A stretch of 64,000 nucleotides of DNA from Listeria monocytogenes (GCF_013282665.1 NZ_CP054041.1:1594001-1658000); one strand, 5' to 3'. Shown: positions 51,602 through 61,060, counted from the stretch's first letter. Notes: a model not told the origin generated them from the letters alone. A program made the numbers and translations.

Positions 51602-53197
51602 TTGAGCGTAAAATTGGCAGATTTAATGAAATTACCATCTTTAAAAGAAGCGAAAGTAGTCTCTGGAAAATCTGGATTATCGAAACTAGTTTCGTCTATT
51701 TCTGTTTTAGAATACACAGAAGTAGCTCTATTGGAAGATGATTTGTTTGATAATGATGAATTTTATGGTAGTGAAATTGTTGTATCTGCTTTTGTGAATA
51801 TTCGTGATGATGTCGAGGCGCAGTGCCGTACAATTGAGCGATTACATAAGGTTGGCGAAGTTGCTTTAATTCTTTACTACGTGGGGATTTTTGTTCCGAA
51901 GATTGATCAAAAGCTGATTGATTTTGCAAACGAGCTTGATTTTACCATTATCGTGATGCCTGAAAATGAGATGTCACTTAGATATAGCGAAGTGATTTAT
52001 GAAGTAGTAGAAGCAATTGTGAAGCAAGAAATGACAGATATCAACTTTGTAACTGAATCATTAGAACAGATTTCGAGTGTGCGACCGCCGCAACGAAATA
52101 TTGATACGACGTTGAAAATTCTTTCTGATAGGACACATACTTCGCTCGTTTTAACAGATAATTCTTTCCAAGTAATTAATTCTATCACTTGGCCGCGAAC
52201 CCGCCACTGGGATTTTGAACGGGTAATTGAAGCGTCCAAACAAATAGGTGAACACGAGCTCGTGCAACTTACTTTGGATGAACGTGATTTTTATACGGCC
52301 AGAAAACCGATTTTTCAAGACGGGATGCAAGCGATGCATTTATTTATGATGAAAGAAAAAGGCGCATTAACAGCCGATGTAGCCATGCAAATTACCGAAG
52401 TAGTCCAAGTGTTTATGAATTTATGGGGCAGAAACTATGTCGAAATTAGTACGGCTGAACTGATGAAAGCCATTTTAAATGATGAAAGTGTTAAAATGAG
52501 GCGACTTGGTAAGATTTTAAATGTGGATGTTTCTTCTATTAAATGGATGTGGCTTGTGAAAACAGCAGAAATTCGCGACAATGAGCAAGTTTTAGCTGAA
52601 CTGAAAAGTTTTGTAGCTAGTCACTTCCAAGTTTCTTTAATTGATTTATTTGAAGACAATATCGTTGTTTTACTTGATAATTCAGTGGCACAGCGGGACC
52701 GGACACATACAGCAAATGAGTTTGCAATGATGATGAAAGAGTCTGGGATAGACTTAAAAATTACTGTTTGCCAAGGAATGGAGCAAACGTCAGATGTGCA
52801 AAGTGCTTATTCGCTTGTTAATGAATATAAAAATGCAGCGAATGCGATTTATGCGAACAAGTCCATTTATTCTCTTCAAGAAATTGATTTTGCCGCAAAA
52901 TGTGTGGAAATAGTAGATCGGGGAGAATTAGCGATTGCAGAACAAATGAAACCACTGAAGTCTTTAGAGGATAATGAGGAATTAATTGAAACGCTGTCTG
53001 TGTTTTTACTGGAAGGTGAAGCTAATTATAATCATGCGGCTGAATTACTATTCCTGCATAAAAACACGATTAAATATCGAATACAACGAATCAATGAGTT
53101 GTTGCAATATCCAGCGACAAAAATCCCTGAATCTTACAATCTCTATTTAGCAGTGGCAATCCGACGTCTCCTTGGCGGAAATAACAATAATAATTAA
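51602..53197 (+). CDS. PucR-family transcriptional regulator
   Basis: This is a 531-residue regulator. An N-terminal PucR sensory domain (about 1-125), a GGDEF-like middle (about 290-410) and a C-terminal PucR helix-turn-helix (AAELLFLHKNTIKYRIQRIN) are seen. The TTG start at 51602 is supported by GGAGGTGG 8 nt upstream. PucR proteins regulate purine or related nitrogen-compound catabolism, and the three genes that follow (permease, DUF917, hydantoinase-like) are its likely targets. Confidence 0.9.
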   Translation: MSVKLADLMKLPSLKEAKVVSGKSGLSKLVSSISVLEYTEVALLEDDLFDNDEFYGSEIVVSAFVNIRDDVEAQCRTIERLHKVGEVALILYYVGIFVPKIDQKLIDFANELDFTIIVMPENEMSLRYSEVIYEVVEAIVKQEMTDINFVTESLEQISSVRPPQRNIDTTLKILSDRTHTSLVLTDNSFQVINSITWPRTRHWDFERVIEASKQIGEHELVQLTLDERDFYTARKPIFQDGMQAMHLFMMKEKGALTADVAMQITEVVQVFMNLWGRNYVEISTAELMKAILNDESVKMRRLGKILNVDVSSIKWMWLVKTAEIRDNEQVLAELKSFVASHFQVSLIDLFEDNIVVLLDNSVAQRDRTHTANEFAMMMKESGIDLKITVCQGMEQTSDVQSAYSLVNEYKNAANAIYANKSIYSLQEIDFAAKCVEIVDRGELAIAEQMKPLKSLEDNEELIETLSVFLLEGEANYNHAAELLFLHKNTIKYRIQRINELLQYPATKIPESYNLYLAVAIRRLLGGNNNNN

Positions 53198-53246
53198 AAA
53201 TAGCACAGTTTTTGTCTAAATCGACAAAGATTGCGCTATTTTTTTT
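53196..53246 (+). terminator. Terminator after the PucR gene
   Basis: AAAATAGC and GCTATTTT form the base of an imperfect hairpin, followed by Ts. It separates the regulator from the permease operon. Confidence 0.7.
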
Positions 53247-53331
53247 CAATTCTGATAAATACAAATGATAGCTAGTTCTTATATAATTAGTCATTAATAT
53301 AACAAATTCAAGAAAAAAGGGGCGGAACATA

Positions 53332-54615
53332 ATGACAGAGAAGAAATCAGTGGAGCAAACGCAATCCTGGCAGAGCTTAGCATTTGTGTGGACCGGAGCA
53401 ATGATTTGTGTACCGAGTCTACTAGTTGGAGGAACTTTAATTTCAGGTATGCCTCTTTGGGAAGCAATTTTAATAGCACTTTTAGGATACGGCGTTATTG
53501 TTTTATTTATGATATATCAAGGAATGCAAAGCAGTGATTTAGGTATTCCGGCAGTTAGTGTAGCTTCACAAGTTTTTGGTGAACAAGGATCGAAAAAAAT
53601 TATATCCATTCTTTTAGCAATTGCTTGTCTAGGATGGTTTGGTATTCAAGCCAATGTATGTGGCGCAGCATTTTCACAGTTTCTAGGTATTTATGGAATG
53701 AATGTTCCAGTACCAGTTTCTTCCTTGATTTGGGGAGTTATCATGTTACTTTCAGCTATTTATGGTATTCGTATTTTGAGTATTTTAAATTATATCGCAG
53801 TTCCAGTTTTATTATTTGTATGTATTTATGGTCTTGTTGTTTCTTTAAATGGTGGAGGACTAGCTATTGTTGAAAATTATAAACCAGCAGGTAATATGTC
53901 GTTTATGACGGGACTGGCAATTACAATTGGCTCATTTGCATTAGGCGCAGTAATTGCAGGAGATTATTCTCAATATACAAAATCGCGCAAAGACGTTGTA
54001 AAAGCAGCTATTGTTGGGATTTTACCATCTGGTGTGCTTATGATTACGGTTGGAGCAGTGCTTGCACTTACGGCGGGAACAGCTGATATATCTGTAGTAT
54101 TCACCAATCTAGGCTTACCAGTTCTTGGGATTATCGGCCTGATACTTGCGGCATGGACCACCAATGCGGTCAACGCCTTTTCCGGTGGTATCGCAATTAT
54201 TAATGTATTCAATATCTCTGAAAAATATCATAAAGTAGCTGTGGCAGTTGCGGGCGGACTTGGAACAATACTCGCGGTTATCGGAATTTTGAACCACTTT
54301 GTTCCGATTATGTCTGTACTTTCAGCAATGGTACCACCCGTTGCAGGAGTCATGATAGCCTCTTACTGGATTGTCCAAAAAGGCGACAAATCCAAATGGG
54401 CACCAGTACCGGGTGTCAACTGGCTTGGTGTAATTTCTTGGCTAGTTGGTGCGGTAATCGCGGGAATTCCAGTCATTTTGACATTTTTTAAAGAGCTACC
54501 ACAATTACCAAATCAACCACTTATCGGCATTATCTTGTCGCTGGCTGTTTACTTAGTTGGGGCAAAAGTGTTAAGCGGGAAAACGAACAATGTAGAAAAC
54601 TTGGAGGGGAAATAA
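53332..54615 (+). CDS. NCS1-family cytosine/purine-type permease (CodB-like)
   Basis: This is a 427-residue protein with about twelve membrane segments. It opens with a conserved WTGAMICVPSLLVGG, and has GSFALGAVIAGDYSQYTKS and TNAVNAFSGGIAI, typical of CodB-like NCS1 transporters. The substrate may be a nucleobase, hydantoin or other cyclic amide. GGGGCGG precedes the ATG. It is followed directly by the DUF917 gene. Confidence 0.9.
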   Translation: MTEKKSVEQTQSWQSLAFVWTGAMICVPSLLVGGTLISGMPLWEAILIALLGYGVIVLFMIYQGMQSSDLGIPAVSVASQVFGEQGSKKIISILLAIACLGWFGIQANVCGAAFSQFLGIYGMNVPVPVSSLIWGVIMLLSAIYGIRILSILNYIAVPVLLFVCIYGLVVSLNGGGLAIVENYKPAGNMSFMTGLAITIGSFALGAVIAGDYSQYTKSRKDVVKAAIVGILPSGVLMITVGAVLALTAGTADISVVFTNLGLPVLGIIGLILAAWTTNAVNAFSGGIAIINVFNISEKYHKVAVAVAGGLGTILAVIGILNHFVPIMSVLSAMVPPVAGVMIASYWIVQKGDKSKWAPVPGVNWLGVISWLVGAVIAGIPVILTFFKELPQLPNQPLIGIILSLAVYLVGAKVLSGKTNNVENLEGK

Positions 54616-55716
54616 ATGCGTTATTTAGATGAACAAGCTATTGAAAATATCGCGATTGGTGCTGCGTTTCTTGGCACTGGTGGCGGCGGAGATCCATATA
54701 TAGGGAAGATGATGGCATTAACTGCAATTAAAAAACATGGACCAATTAAACTTTTATCCCCAGACGAAATAGCGGATGATGATTATTTCATTCCAGCTGC
54801 GATGATGGGGGCGCCTTCTGTACTCATTGAAAAATTTCCTAAAGGCGACGAATTCGTTCGTGTATTTGAAAAGTTAGGTAGATATGTAGGCAAAGAAGTA
54901 AAAGGAACATTTCCAATGGAAGCTGGCGGAGTAAACTCAATGATTCCAATCGTTGTGGCTGCACAACTAGGATTGCCAATGGTAGACTGCGACGGCATGG
55001 GCCGAGCTTTTCCAGAACTACAAATGGTGACGTTCCATCTAGACGGGATTTCCGCAACACCAATGGCTATCACCGATGAAAAAGGTAATATTGGCATCAT
55101 GGAAACGATTGATAATAAATGGACCGAACGACTTGCACGTGTGACAACGGTCGAAATGGGCGCGAGTTCTCTTGTGAGCCTGTATCCGTGTAACGGCGCG
55201 CAAATTAAGCAAAGCAGTATTAAAAATATCGTAACACTATCGGAAGAAATCGGTAAAGTAATCCGTGAAACTTCAATGGACGAAGCGGAAAAACTACAAA
55301 AACTATTAGATGTAACGCACGGTTATCATTTGTTCGAAGGGAAAATTACCGATGTTGTTCGGGAAACGCGTGCTGGCTTCAACTTTGGTCGTGTGAAAAT
55401 CGACGGATTAAACAAAGACACGGGTAGCGAAGTCATTGTCCATTTCCAAAACGAAAATCTTGTTGCGGAGAAAAATGGCGAACCAATAGCGATTACACCA
55501 GATTTAATTTGCATGGTAGACCTTGAAACGCTGATGCCGGTAACGACGGAAGCGCTCAAATACGGTAAACGTGTCCGTGTAATGGCACTGCCAGCTGATG
55601 ATGCTTGGAGAACGGACAAAGGTATCGAAACAGTCGGGCCGCGCTATTTCGGTTATGATGTCGATTTTGAACCACTAGAAGAACTTGTCAAAAAGGAGGA
55701 ACGCCGTCATGTATAA
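54616..55716 (+). CDS. DUF917 family protein
   Basis: This is a 366-residue protein of the DUF917 family. It begins IENIAIGAAFLGTGGGGDPY, and the middle has MEAGGVNSMIPIVVAAQLGL then PMVDCDGMGRAFPELQM. DUF917 genes are often beside hydantoinase-A-like genes, as here, and may be a partner of the enzyme. The ATG follows the permease stop directly; GGAGGGG lies upstream. It overlaps the next gene by 8 nt. Confidence 0.9.
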   Translation: MRYLDEQAIENIAIGAAFLGTGGGGDPYIGKMMALTAIKKHGPIKLLSPDEIADDDYFIPAAMMGAPSVLIEKFPKGDEFVRVFEKLGRYVGKEVKGTFPMEAGGVNSMIPIVVAAQLGLPMVDCDGMGRAFPELQMVTFHLDGISATPMAITDEKGNIGIMETIDNKWTERLARVTTVEMGASSLVSLYPCNGAQIKQSSIKNIVTLSEEIGKVIRETSMDEAEKLQKLLDVTHGYHLFEGKITDVVRETRAGFNFGRVKIDGLNKDTGSEVIVHFQNENLVAEKNGEPIAITPDLICMVDLETLMPVTTEALKYGKRVRVMALPADDAWRTDKGIETVGPRYFGYDVDFEPLEELVKKEERRHV

Positions 55717-57259
55717 AATTGGAATTGACGTTGGTGGTACAAACACCGATGCCGTCATTTTAGATGAAAATCAACAACTCATTCATAGTGTAAAAATGCC
55801 AACGAGTGAAGATATTGAAACAGGAATTACTGAGTCACTTCATCGCGTATTGAGCGAAACGGGCATTGATCGCTCGAAAGTAACGCACGCCATGCTTGGA
55901 ACAACGCAGTGTACGAACGCGATTGTAGAACGTAAAAAATTAGCAAAAGTGGGCGTTCTTCGTTTAGGTTATCCGGCAACAGCATCCGTTTTACCATATA
56001 CAGCTTGGCCGGAAGACATGGTTGGCTTTTTATCTGGAAAATATAAATTAACTGGTGGCGGCTATGAGTACGATGGTCAGGTGTTATCAGAAATCAACGA
56101 AGCAGAAATCCGTGAAACCTTAGCTAGTTGGAAAGGTGAAGTGGAATCCGTCGCAGTTGTTGGCGTCTTTTCTTCCTTGAAAAACGATCAGGAATTAGCT
56201 GTTCAAAAAATTATTGAAGAAGAACTTGGTGCAGATATTCCGGTTTCGATTTCCTCTTCCGTAGGTTCTGTTGGACTGATTGAACGCGAAAATGCGACGA
56301 TTTTAAACGCAGCCCTTTTCAAAGTTATTGCGGCAACGAGTGATGGTTTTGAAAAAGCACTAGAACAAGAAGGAATTGAGCACGCTGAAATCTATCTTTG
56401 CCAAAACGACGGGACTTTAATGTCACTAAACTATGCAAGACAATTCCCGATTTTGACGATTGCCTGTGGACCAACGAACAGTATCCGCGGCGCATCCTAT
56501 TTGGCGGGACTTAAAGACGCGATGGTTCTCGATGTTGGTGGCACGACTTCTGATATTGGAGTGCTGACGGATGGTTTTCCTAGAGAGTCCTCGCTTGCGG
56601 TGGATGTTGGTGGAGTGCGTACGAACTTTAGAATGCCAGACATTATTTCCATCGGGCTTGGTGGAGGAAGTATCGTTCGCGAAAAAGATGGCGACATAAC
56701 AATCGGACCAGATAGCGTTGGCTACCGTATTTCCGAAGAAGCACTAGTTTTCGGAGGTAAAACGATGACCACAACGGACATCGCGGTTCGTCTAGGGATG
56801 GCTGAAATCGGTAACCCTGAATTAGTCGCACATATCCCAACCGATTTTGCCGAAAAAGCCTATAAAAAAATCGCTGACATGACCGAAGATGCGATTGATA
56901 AAATGAAAACCAGTTCGGGTAGTGTAAGCTTGGTGCTTGTTGGCGGTGGTAGCGTGATTATTCCAGACGAAATTTCTGGTGTTGCACAAATTTTCCGCGA
57001 CAAAAACGGCCCAGTCGCCAACGCAATCGGCGCATCCATTTCCCAAATCAGTGGGCAATACGAACAAATCTACATCTATTCTCAAATCGAGCGGGAAGAA
57101 GCGCTCAAAGATGCTGAACAAAAAGCAAGAGAACAAGCAACTCTAGCTGGCGCAGTAACTGACTCGATTGAAGTGGTGGAAGTGGAAGAAATTCCATTGG
57201 CATATCATCCGGGTAATGCAACCAGATTGCGCGTGAAAGTTGTGGGGAATTTGGTTTAA
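55709..57259 (+). CDS. Hydantoinase/oxoprolinase-family protein (HyuA-like)
   Basis: This is a 516-residue member of the HyuA/oxoprolinase family with an actin-like ATPase fold. It begins YKIGIDVGGTNTDAVILD, and a second phosphate motif is DVGGTTSDIGVL. The chain is shorter than the roughly 680 residues of classical HyuA, as in DUF917-linked relatives. No HyuB is present. The ATG at 55709 has AAAAGGAGG 9 nt upstream; the frame is open to 55685. The 3' end (about 56840-57260) is present again as a decayed copy at 59194. Confidence 0.9.
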   Translation: MYKIGIDVGGTNTDAVILDENQQLIHSVKMPTSEDIETGITESLHRVLSETGIDRSKVTHAMLGTTQCTNAIVERKKLAKVGVLRLGYPATASVLPYTAWPEDMVGFLSGKYKLTGGGYEYDGQVLSEINEAEIRETLASWKGEVESVAVVGVFSSLKNDQELAVQKIIEEELGADIPVSISSSVGSVGLIERENATILNAALFKVIAATSDGFEKALEQEGIEHAEIYLCQNDGTLMSLNYARQFPILTIACGPTNSIRGASYLAGLKDAMVLDVGGTTSDIGVLTDGFPRESSLAVDVGGVRTNFRMPDIISIGLGGGSIVREKDGDITIGPDSVGYRISEEALVFGGKTMTTTDIAVRLGMAEIGNPELVAHIPTDFAEKAYKKIADMTEDAIDKMKTSSGSVSLVLVGGGSVIIPDEISGVAQIFRDKNGPVANAIGASISQISGQYEQIYIYSQIEREEALKDAEQKAREQATLAGAVTDSIEVVEVEEIPLAYHPGNATRLRVKVVGNLV

Positions 57260-57290
57260 GAAGAGTAAATAGTGGAGCATTGCTGACTTC

Positions 57291-57338
57291 AGGCTGGAAA
57301 CGAAGTAAGAAATTACTTTATTTCCAGTCTGTTTTTTT
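57291..57338 (+). terminator. Terminator of the permease-hydantoinase operon
   Basis: A hairpin with a 10-bp base (57291-57300 with 57321-57330, one G-T pair) and inner pairing of AAGTAA with TTACTT is followed by seven Ts. Confidence 0.8.
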
Positions 57339-57344
57339 ATAACG

Positions 57345-57387
57345 GAACCCCATGTGTATAAAAATACACTTTATACACATGGGGTTC
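57345..57387. repeat. Inverted repeat, copy 1 of a covarying hairpin
   Basis: Perfect 16-bp arms (57345-57360 with 57372-57387) enclose an 11-nt loop. The same structure at 59515-59557 differs at three arm positions, each with the matching change in the other arm. No T-run follows, so it is not a standard terminator. The following 240 nt, to about 57625, are noncoding and conserved with the second copy. Confidence 0.75.
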
Positions 57388-57470
57388 TAGTTCTAATTGA
57401 AATAGGTTATTTATTTGAACGATTTAATAGCTTGATTTATTTTCTCATGTATAAAATTATGTATATTAAC

Positions 57471-57488
57471 ACAATTTGTGTTATTTTG
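57471..57488. repeat. 18-nt motif shared with the inlA promoter region
   Basis: TGTGTTATTTTGAACATA occurs here, at 59648-59665 and at 27130-27147, where it includes the sigma-B -35 element of inlA. No GGGTAT-like -10 follows at this copy. It sits in the 493-nt stretch 57260-57752, which otherwise holds the terminator, the hairpin and a gene remnant. Confidence 0.6.
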
Positions 57489-57626
57489 AACATAGATTCA
57501 AATAAATCAATTCTTAATGTATTGATTTTAGCCTAAAATAGGTCGTTCATGACAAGAATTGGACATTTCATTACATTTTTGGTTATACATTCATTTTCTA
57601 TGCTATGGTTTTAGTAGGAACAACTA

Positions 57627-57725
57627 TTTTGGTACAGGAAGTATGCTTGTAGTACATGTATTTCCTTCATTACAAACTATTTTTCAGAAACATATAAGCC
57701 ACAACAAGTGAAATACTTTAAATAA
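57627..57725 (+). pseudogene. Remnant 3' end of a C92-type peptidase gene
   Basis: The DNA before the first DUF3139 gene matches the end of the 59828-60655 gene, including the last codons YKPQQVKYFK and the stop. The segment before it (GGTACAGGAA..., ATTTCCTTC) matches less well. The body of the gene has been lost by an internal deletion between the promoter region and this tail. Confidence 0.75.
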
Positions 57726-57752
57726 ATCTCATGTCTTAGGAAGTGTTGCTGA

Positions 57753-58112
57753 ATGAAAAAGTATAAAAAATGGTGGATAACGATAGGTATAATATTCATT
57801 CTTAGTATTATTGGATATGTTTATTGGTTTGCAATCCCTAAACATACGGCGAATAAAGCAGTGGATAATTATCTAGCAGAACAAAAAATCAAATCTAGTC
57901 AAATTGATACAAGAGTGATAAAGAAAGATTGGAAGATGGGTGGTTATCTTACAAAGATAGTTTTTAAAGATGATCCAAAGCTAAAGTATGAATATAGTTA
58001 TGATGAAAGAATAGACTTACCTTACCATATTTATGTCAGTGCTTTTAAAGAGGGCTCAAGTCAAGAGGATAATCAGATGAAACACCCACCATTACAAGAG
58101 CAAAATGATTAA
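57753..58112 (+). CDS. DUF3139 membrane-anchored protein, copy 1
   Basis: This is a 119-residue protein with one N-terminal membrane helix (MKKYKKWWITIGIIFILSII) and an extracellular DUF3139 domain (HTANKAVDNYLAEQKI; DWKMGGYLTKIVFKDD). It is about 90% identical by eye to the product of 60683. The weak TAGGAAGTG lies upstream. The remnant peptidase gene directly before it was probably once in the same operon. Confidence 0.8.
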   Translation: MKKYKKWWITIGIIFILSIIGYVYWFAIPKHTANKAVDNYLAEQKIKSSQIDTRVIKKDWKMGGYLTKIVFKDDPKLKYEYSYDERIDLPYHIYVSAFKEGSSQEDNQMKHPPLQEQND

Positions 58113-58144
58113 AACAAAAACACAAGCATTTCAAGTAAGCAGTA

Positions 58145-59125
58145 CTACTGCTTACTTTTTTGTATTACTTTGATGTAGGCTCCACGTTCACTCTTTATCT
58201 TCGCCTCTTGATTCATTTCACGTACTTTTTCTGAAAGCTCATCCGCTGGAATAAGCCGCCCATCCACCAAAACAGAGGGATTTATCAAACGCATTTTCTT
58301 CTTATGATGATAATTAAAGTCCACCTCATTTTCTTCCAAATGGGGACTCTCGAGCAACTGAATTTTCTCCCGAGCATCTGAATTCGCATTCAATTTAGCT
58401 AACAATTCAGCATCAGTCAACCGAAGATCAGCCGTCGTAATCGTCTCCTGCTGAAACGCAATGCGCATTGCTTCCGCCAAAATCTCATAACTATAAACAT
58501 TCAGCGGATCATAAAAATAATCAATCACTTCCGAATAATATTGCGCAACAAACCATTCTGCAAGAGCGATATTTGCCAAATAAAGCCGCCCATCAACCAT
58601 TACTAAAGCCTGCAAAAATTCCTCCACCTCAGCCAAACTAATTTTTCCGTGTCGATACAAATCTTGCAGCGTGTAATCAATCCGGTCAGCACAAAGCTCC
58701 GGGGCTTCTTGCTCCAAAATGGTCCACTTCGAAATATCATCAAAAACCCCTTCAAAAGAATAACCATACTTCTCTAAAATGGCAGGAATCGTCGAAGTTT
58801 TTACAAAGTCCTCAAAAATCTGCTCATGATAATCTTCCTCTTCAAAATCAAGCGCATAATCCACCACATGCGAAAAAGCAGTGTGCGATACGTCGTGCAG
58901 TAAGCCAGCAATTTGCTCCTCCAAAGAGCCACCGAACTTCCTAATAAAAAGCATCACACCAATCGAATGATCAAGCCGGCTAAGGTCCCAAAGCGGATTT
59001 ACTAAATAACTCGAGCCACCTTGATGCACGTATGCTAGCCGTGAAACCAATGGGCTCTGGATTAGTTCAGCCAAAACAGGTTCTATTTCAAATGTTCCGT
59101 AGAGCGGGTCTGTCATTTTCATCAT
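58145..59125 (-). CDS. HD-domain phosphohydrolase
   Basis: This is a 326-residue HD-superfamily protein. Metal ligands are visible in LLHDVSHTAFSHVVDY, with H at the start (DHSIGV) and D in DRIDYT. HD proteins of this type are dNTPase or nucleotide phosphohydrolases or related. The ATG at 59125 is chosen with GAGGTG upstream; a GTG at 59131 is also possible. It lies between the two copies of a duplicated region and may be the original resident. Confidence 0.85.
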   Translation of the reverse strand: MMKMTDPLYGTFEIEPVLAELIQSPLVSRLAYVHQGGSSYLVNPLWDLSRLDHSIGVMLFIRKFGGSLEEQIAGLLHDVSHTAFSHVVDYALDFEEEDYHEQIFEDFVKTSTIPAILEKYGYSFEGVFDDISKWTILEQEAPELCADRIDYTLQDLYRHGKISLAEVEEFLQALVMVDGRLYLANIALAEWFVAQYYSEVIDYFYDPLNVYSYEILAEAMRIAFQQETITTADLRLTDAELLAKLNANSDAREKIQLLESPHLEENEVDFNYHHKKKMRLINPSVLVDGRLIPADELSEKVREMNQEAKIKSERGAYIKVIQKSKQ

Positions 59126-59170
59126 ATTCACCTCTTTTTTTTAATTATATATTAGCGAACAAACGTTTTC

Positions 59171-59193
59171 CATGTTTTCCCTAGCAATTCCAA
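59171..59193. repeat. Direct repeat, left copy
   Basis: CATGTTTTCCCTAGCAATTC followed by CAA differs by one base from the sequence at 61289-61311. The two copies flank a 2.1-kb block of duplicated genes (hyuA fragment, hairpin, C92 gene, DUF3139). This suggests that the block was inserted here by recombination. Confidence 0.65.
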
Positions 59194-59511
59194 TTTTGCT
59201 GAGAAAGCTTATAAAAAAATTATTGAAATAACCGAGGATGCGCTTGGCAAAATGAAAACCAGCTCGAGTGGTGTAAGGCTAGTTCTTGTTGGCGGTGGTA
59301 GTGTGATTATTCTCGACGAAATCTCTGGTGTTGCAAAAATTTTCCGCGATAAAAATGACCCATTCGCCAACGCAATCGGCACATCTATTTACCAAATCAA
59401 GCGGGATGAAGCGCTGCAAGATGCCGAGCAAATAGCGAGAGAACAACCAACCTAAGCCGGCTCAGTGACTGACTCGGTTGAAGTAGTGGAACATTCCAGT
59501 CATTTTTTATA
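59194..59511 (+). pseudogene. Decayed copy of the hyuA 3' end
   Basis: The DNA matches 56840-57330, the last third of the hydantoinase gene and its terminator. An open stretch (59252-59455) still encodes VLVGGGSVIILDEISGV and KIFRDKN. It has an internal deletion (the SQISGQYEQIYIYS part is missing), and ends at a stop. Only the second arm of the old terminator remains near 59490-59508. Confidence 0.85.
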
Positions 59512-59514
59512 AAG

Positions 59515-59557
59515 TAATCCCACGTGTATAAAAATACGTTTTATACACGTGGGATTA
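59515..59557. repeat. Inverted repeat, copy 2 of a covarying hairpin
   Basis: Perfect 16-bp arms (59515-59530 with 59542-59557) with an 11-nt loop. It differs from the copy at 57345-57387 at three arm positions, all compensated. The conserved noncoding region then runs to about 59802 and includes TTGACA at 59638-59643, a possible -35. The stretch 59132-59827 contains no intact gene. Confidence 0.75.
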
Positions 59558-59827
59558 TAGTTCTATATGAAAAAGGTTATTTATTAGAAGGTTTAAATGG
59601 CTTATTTTATTTTTCAATGTATAAAATTATGTATATTGACACAATTTGTGTTATTTTGAACATAAATTTAAGTAAATCAATTCTTAATGTATTGATTTTC
59701 GTCTAAAATAGGTCGTTCATGACAAGAATCGGACATTTCATTACATTTTTGGTTATACATTCATTTTTTATGCTATGGTTTTAGTAGGAACAACTATTTG
59801 ATTAATGCATAGAAAAGAGGGAGCATA

Positions 59828-60655
59828 ATGAAAAAAAGGTTAATAGGTGTTATTACAGCATTATTGTTAGTAAGTGGGATTTTGCTATCTCCGCAGATGG
59901 CTCAGGCGGAAACAAAAGTGGATTATGACGCATTGTATCAACAGGGAGTATCTGAAGGGATTATTAATAAAGCAGATGTAAGCTTAGAAACATGGATAAA
60001 AGAGAATGAAAGTGAGTATAATCAAGTCTATCAAGATGGTTTAAAAGACGGTGTTTATGATGCGTCGATGTCTTATGAAGAATGGATAAAGTTAAACAAC
60101 TATGGTCAACCTCCTGTAGTGGATGAAAATTGGGAAGAAGTTCCACAGAAGCCAATGCTTAAAGGTGTGTATAAAGGTTATAATATTAAAAAAGGGGACA
60201 TTCTGATTACAAATGGAACATCTTCTTCTGGATTACTAGGGCATTCTGCTATTGCGAATGGGAATGAGTATATACTAGATATTCCTGGCAAAGGAGAAAC
60301 AACGAGACAAAAAACTACAAGTTGGTGGATGGATTATTATGATACAAGAGGTTGGGTAAAAGTTTACCGTCTGAAGGATAGTTCAGTTGCGAATGCCGCA
60401 GCTAGCTGGGCTGATAAAAATTACTATTCAACAAACGGTACATCCAAACAAAATATTTTCCCCAAATACGGTATGACAGGAAGTCGATATAGTAAGAATC
60501 CGACTTACTGTTCTAAGATTGTACTTCAAGCCTATTATTTCGGAACAGGAAATAAGCCTGTTGTGCAAGTATTTCCGTCCTTAGTTACCGTGTATGATTT
60601 ACCAAACTATTTTTCAAAAGCATATAAGCCACAACAAGTGAAATACTTTAAATAA
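59828..60655 (+). CDS. Secreted C92/YiiX-type papain-like peptidase or amidase
   Basis: This is a 275-residue secreted protein. A signal peptide (cut near AQAE, residue 28) is followed by an alpha-helical region with YQQGVSEGII-type repeats (two copies around residues 38 and 72), then a permuted papain-like fold of the YiiX/C92 type. The catalytic His is expected in GLLGHSAIA and the Cys in TYCSKIVLQAY. It probably cleaves an amide in the envelope. AAAGAGGGAG precedes the ATG. A deleted copy of this gene lies at 57627-57725. Confidence 0.8.
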   Translation: MKKRLIGVITALLLVSGILLSPQMAQAETKVDYDALYQQGVSEGIINKADVSLETWIKENESEYNQVYQDGLKDGVYDASMSYEEWIKLNNYGQPPVVDENWEEVPQKPMLKGVYKGYNIKKGDILITNGTSSSGLLGHSAIANGNEYILDIPGKGETTRQKTTSWWMDYYDTRGWVKVYRLKDSSVANAAASWADKNYYSTNGTSKQNIFPKYGMTGSRYSKNPTYCSKIVLQAYYFGTGNKPVVQVFPSLVTVYDLPNYFSKAYKPQQVKYFK

Positions 60656-60682
60656 ATCTCATGTCTTAGGAAGTGTAACTAA

Positions 60683-61060
60683 ATGAAAAAGTATAAAAAA
60701 TGGTGGATAACAATAGGTATAATATTCATTCTTAGTATTATTGGATACGTTTATTGGTTTGCAATTCCCAAACATACGGCGAATAAAGCAGTGGATAATT
60801 ATCTAGCAGAGCAAAAAATCAAATCCAATCAAATTGAAACTAGGGTGATAAAGAAAGATTGGAAAATGGGTGGTTATCTTACAAAAATAGTTTTTAAAGA
60901 TGATTCAAAACTAAAGTATGAATATAGCTATGATGAAAGAATAGACTTACCTTACCATATTTTTCTGGATGCTTATAAAGATGGTTCGGGACAAACAGAA
61001 GGCGAGATGAAACACCCACCATTACAAGAACAATTGGAAGAGATGAATAAATCGAAGTAG
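60683..61060 (+). CDS. DUF3139 membrane-anchored protein, copy 2
   Basis: This is a 125-residue paralog of the protein at 57753, with the same N-terminal helix and DUF3139 domain. It differs mainly in the C-terminal 25 residues (DGSGQTEGEMKHPPLQEQLE). It follows the C92 peptidase gene by 27 nt, suggesting an operon. The TAGGAAGTG upstream matches the first copy. Confidence 0.8.
   Translation: MKKYKKWWITIGIIFILSIIGYVYWFAIPKHTANKAVDNYLAEQKIKSNQIETRVIKKDWKMGGYLTKIVFKDDSKLKYEYSYDERIDLPYHIFLDAYKDGSGQTEGEMKHPPLQEQLEEMNKSK

Noticed and set aside
57464..57476. PrfA box at the TTAACACAATTTGTGTTA sequence
   Set aside because: The half-sites are too far apart for the 14-bp PrfA palindrome; only the inlA site fits spacing and a downstream -10.
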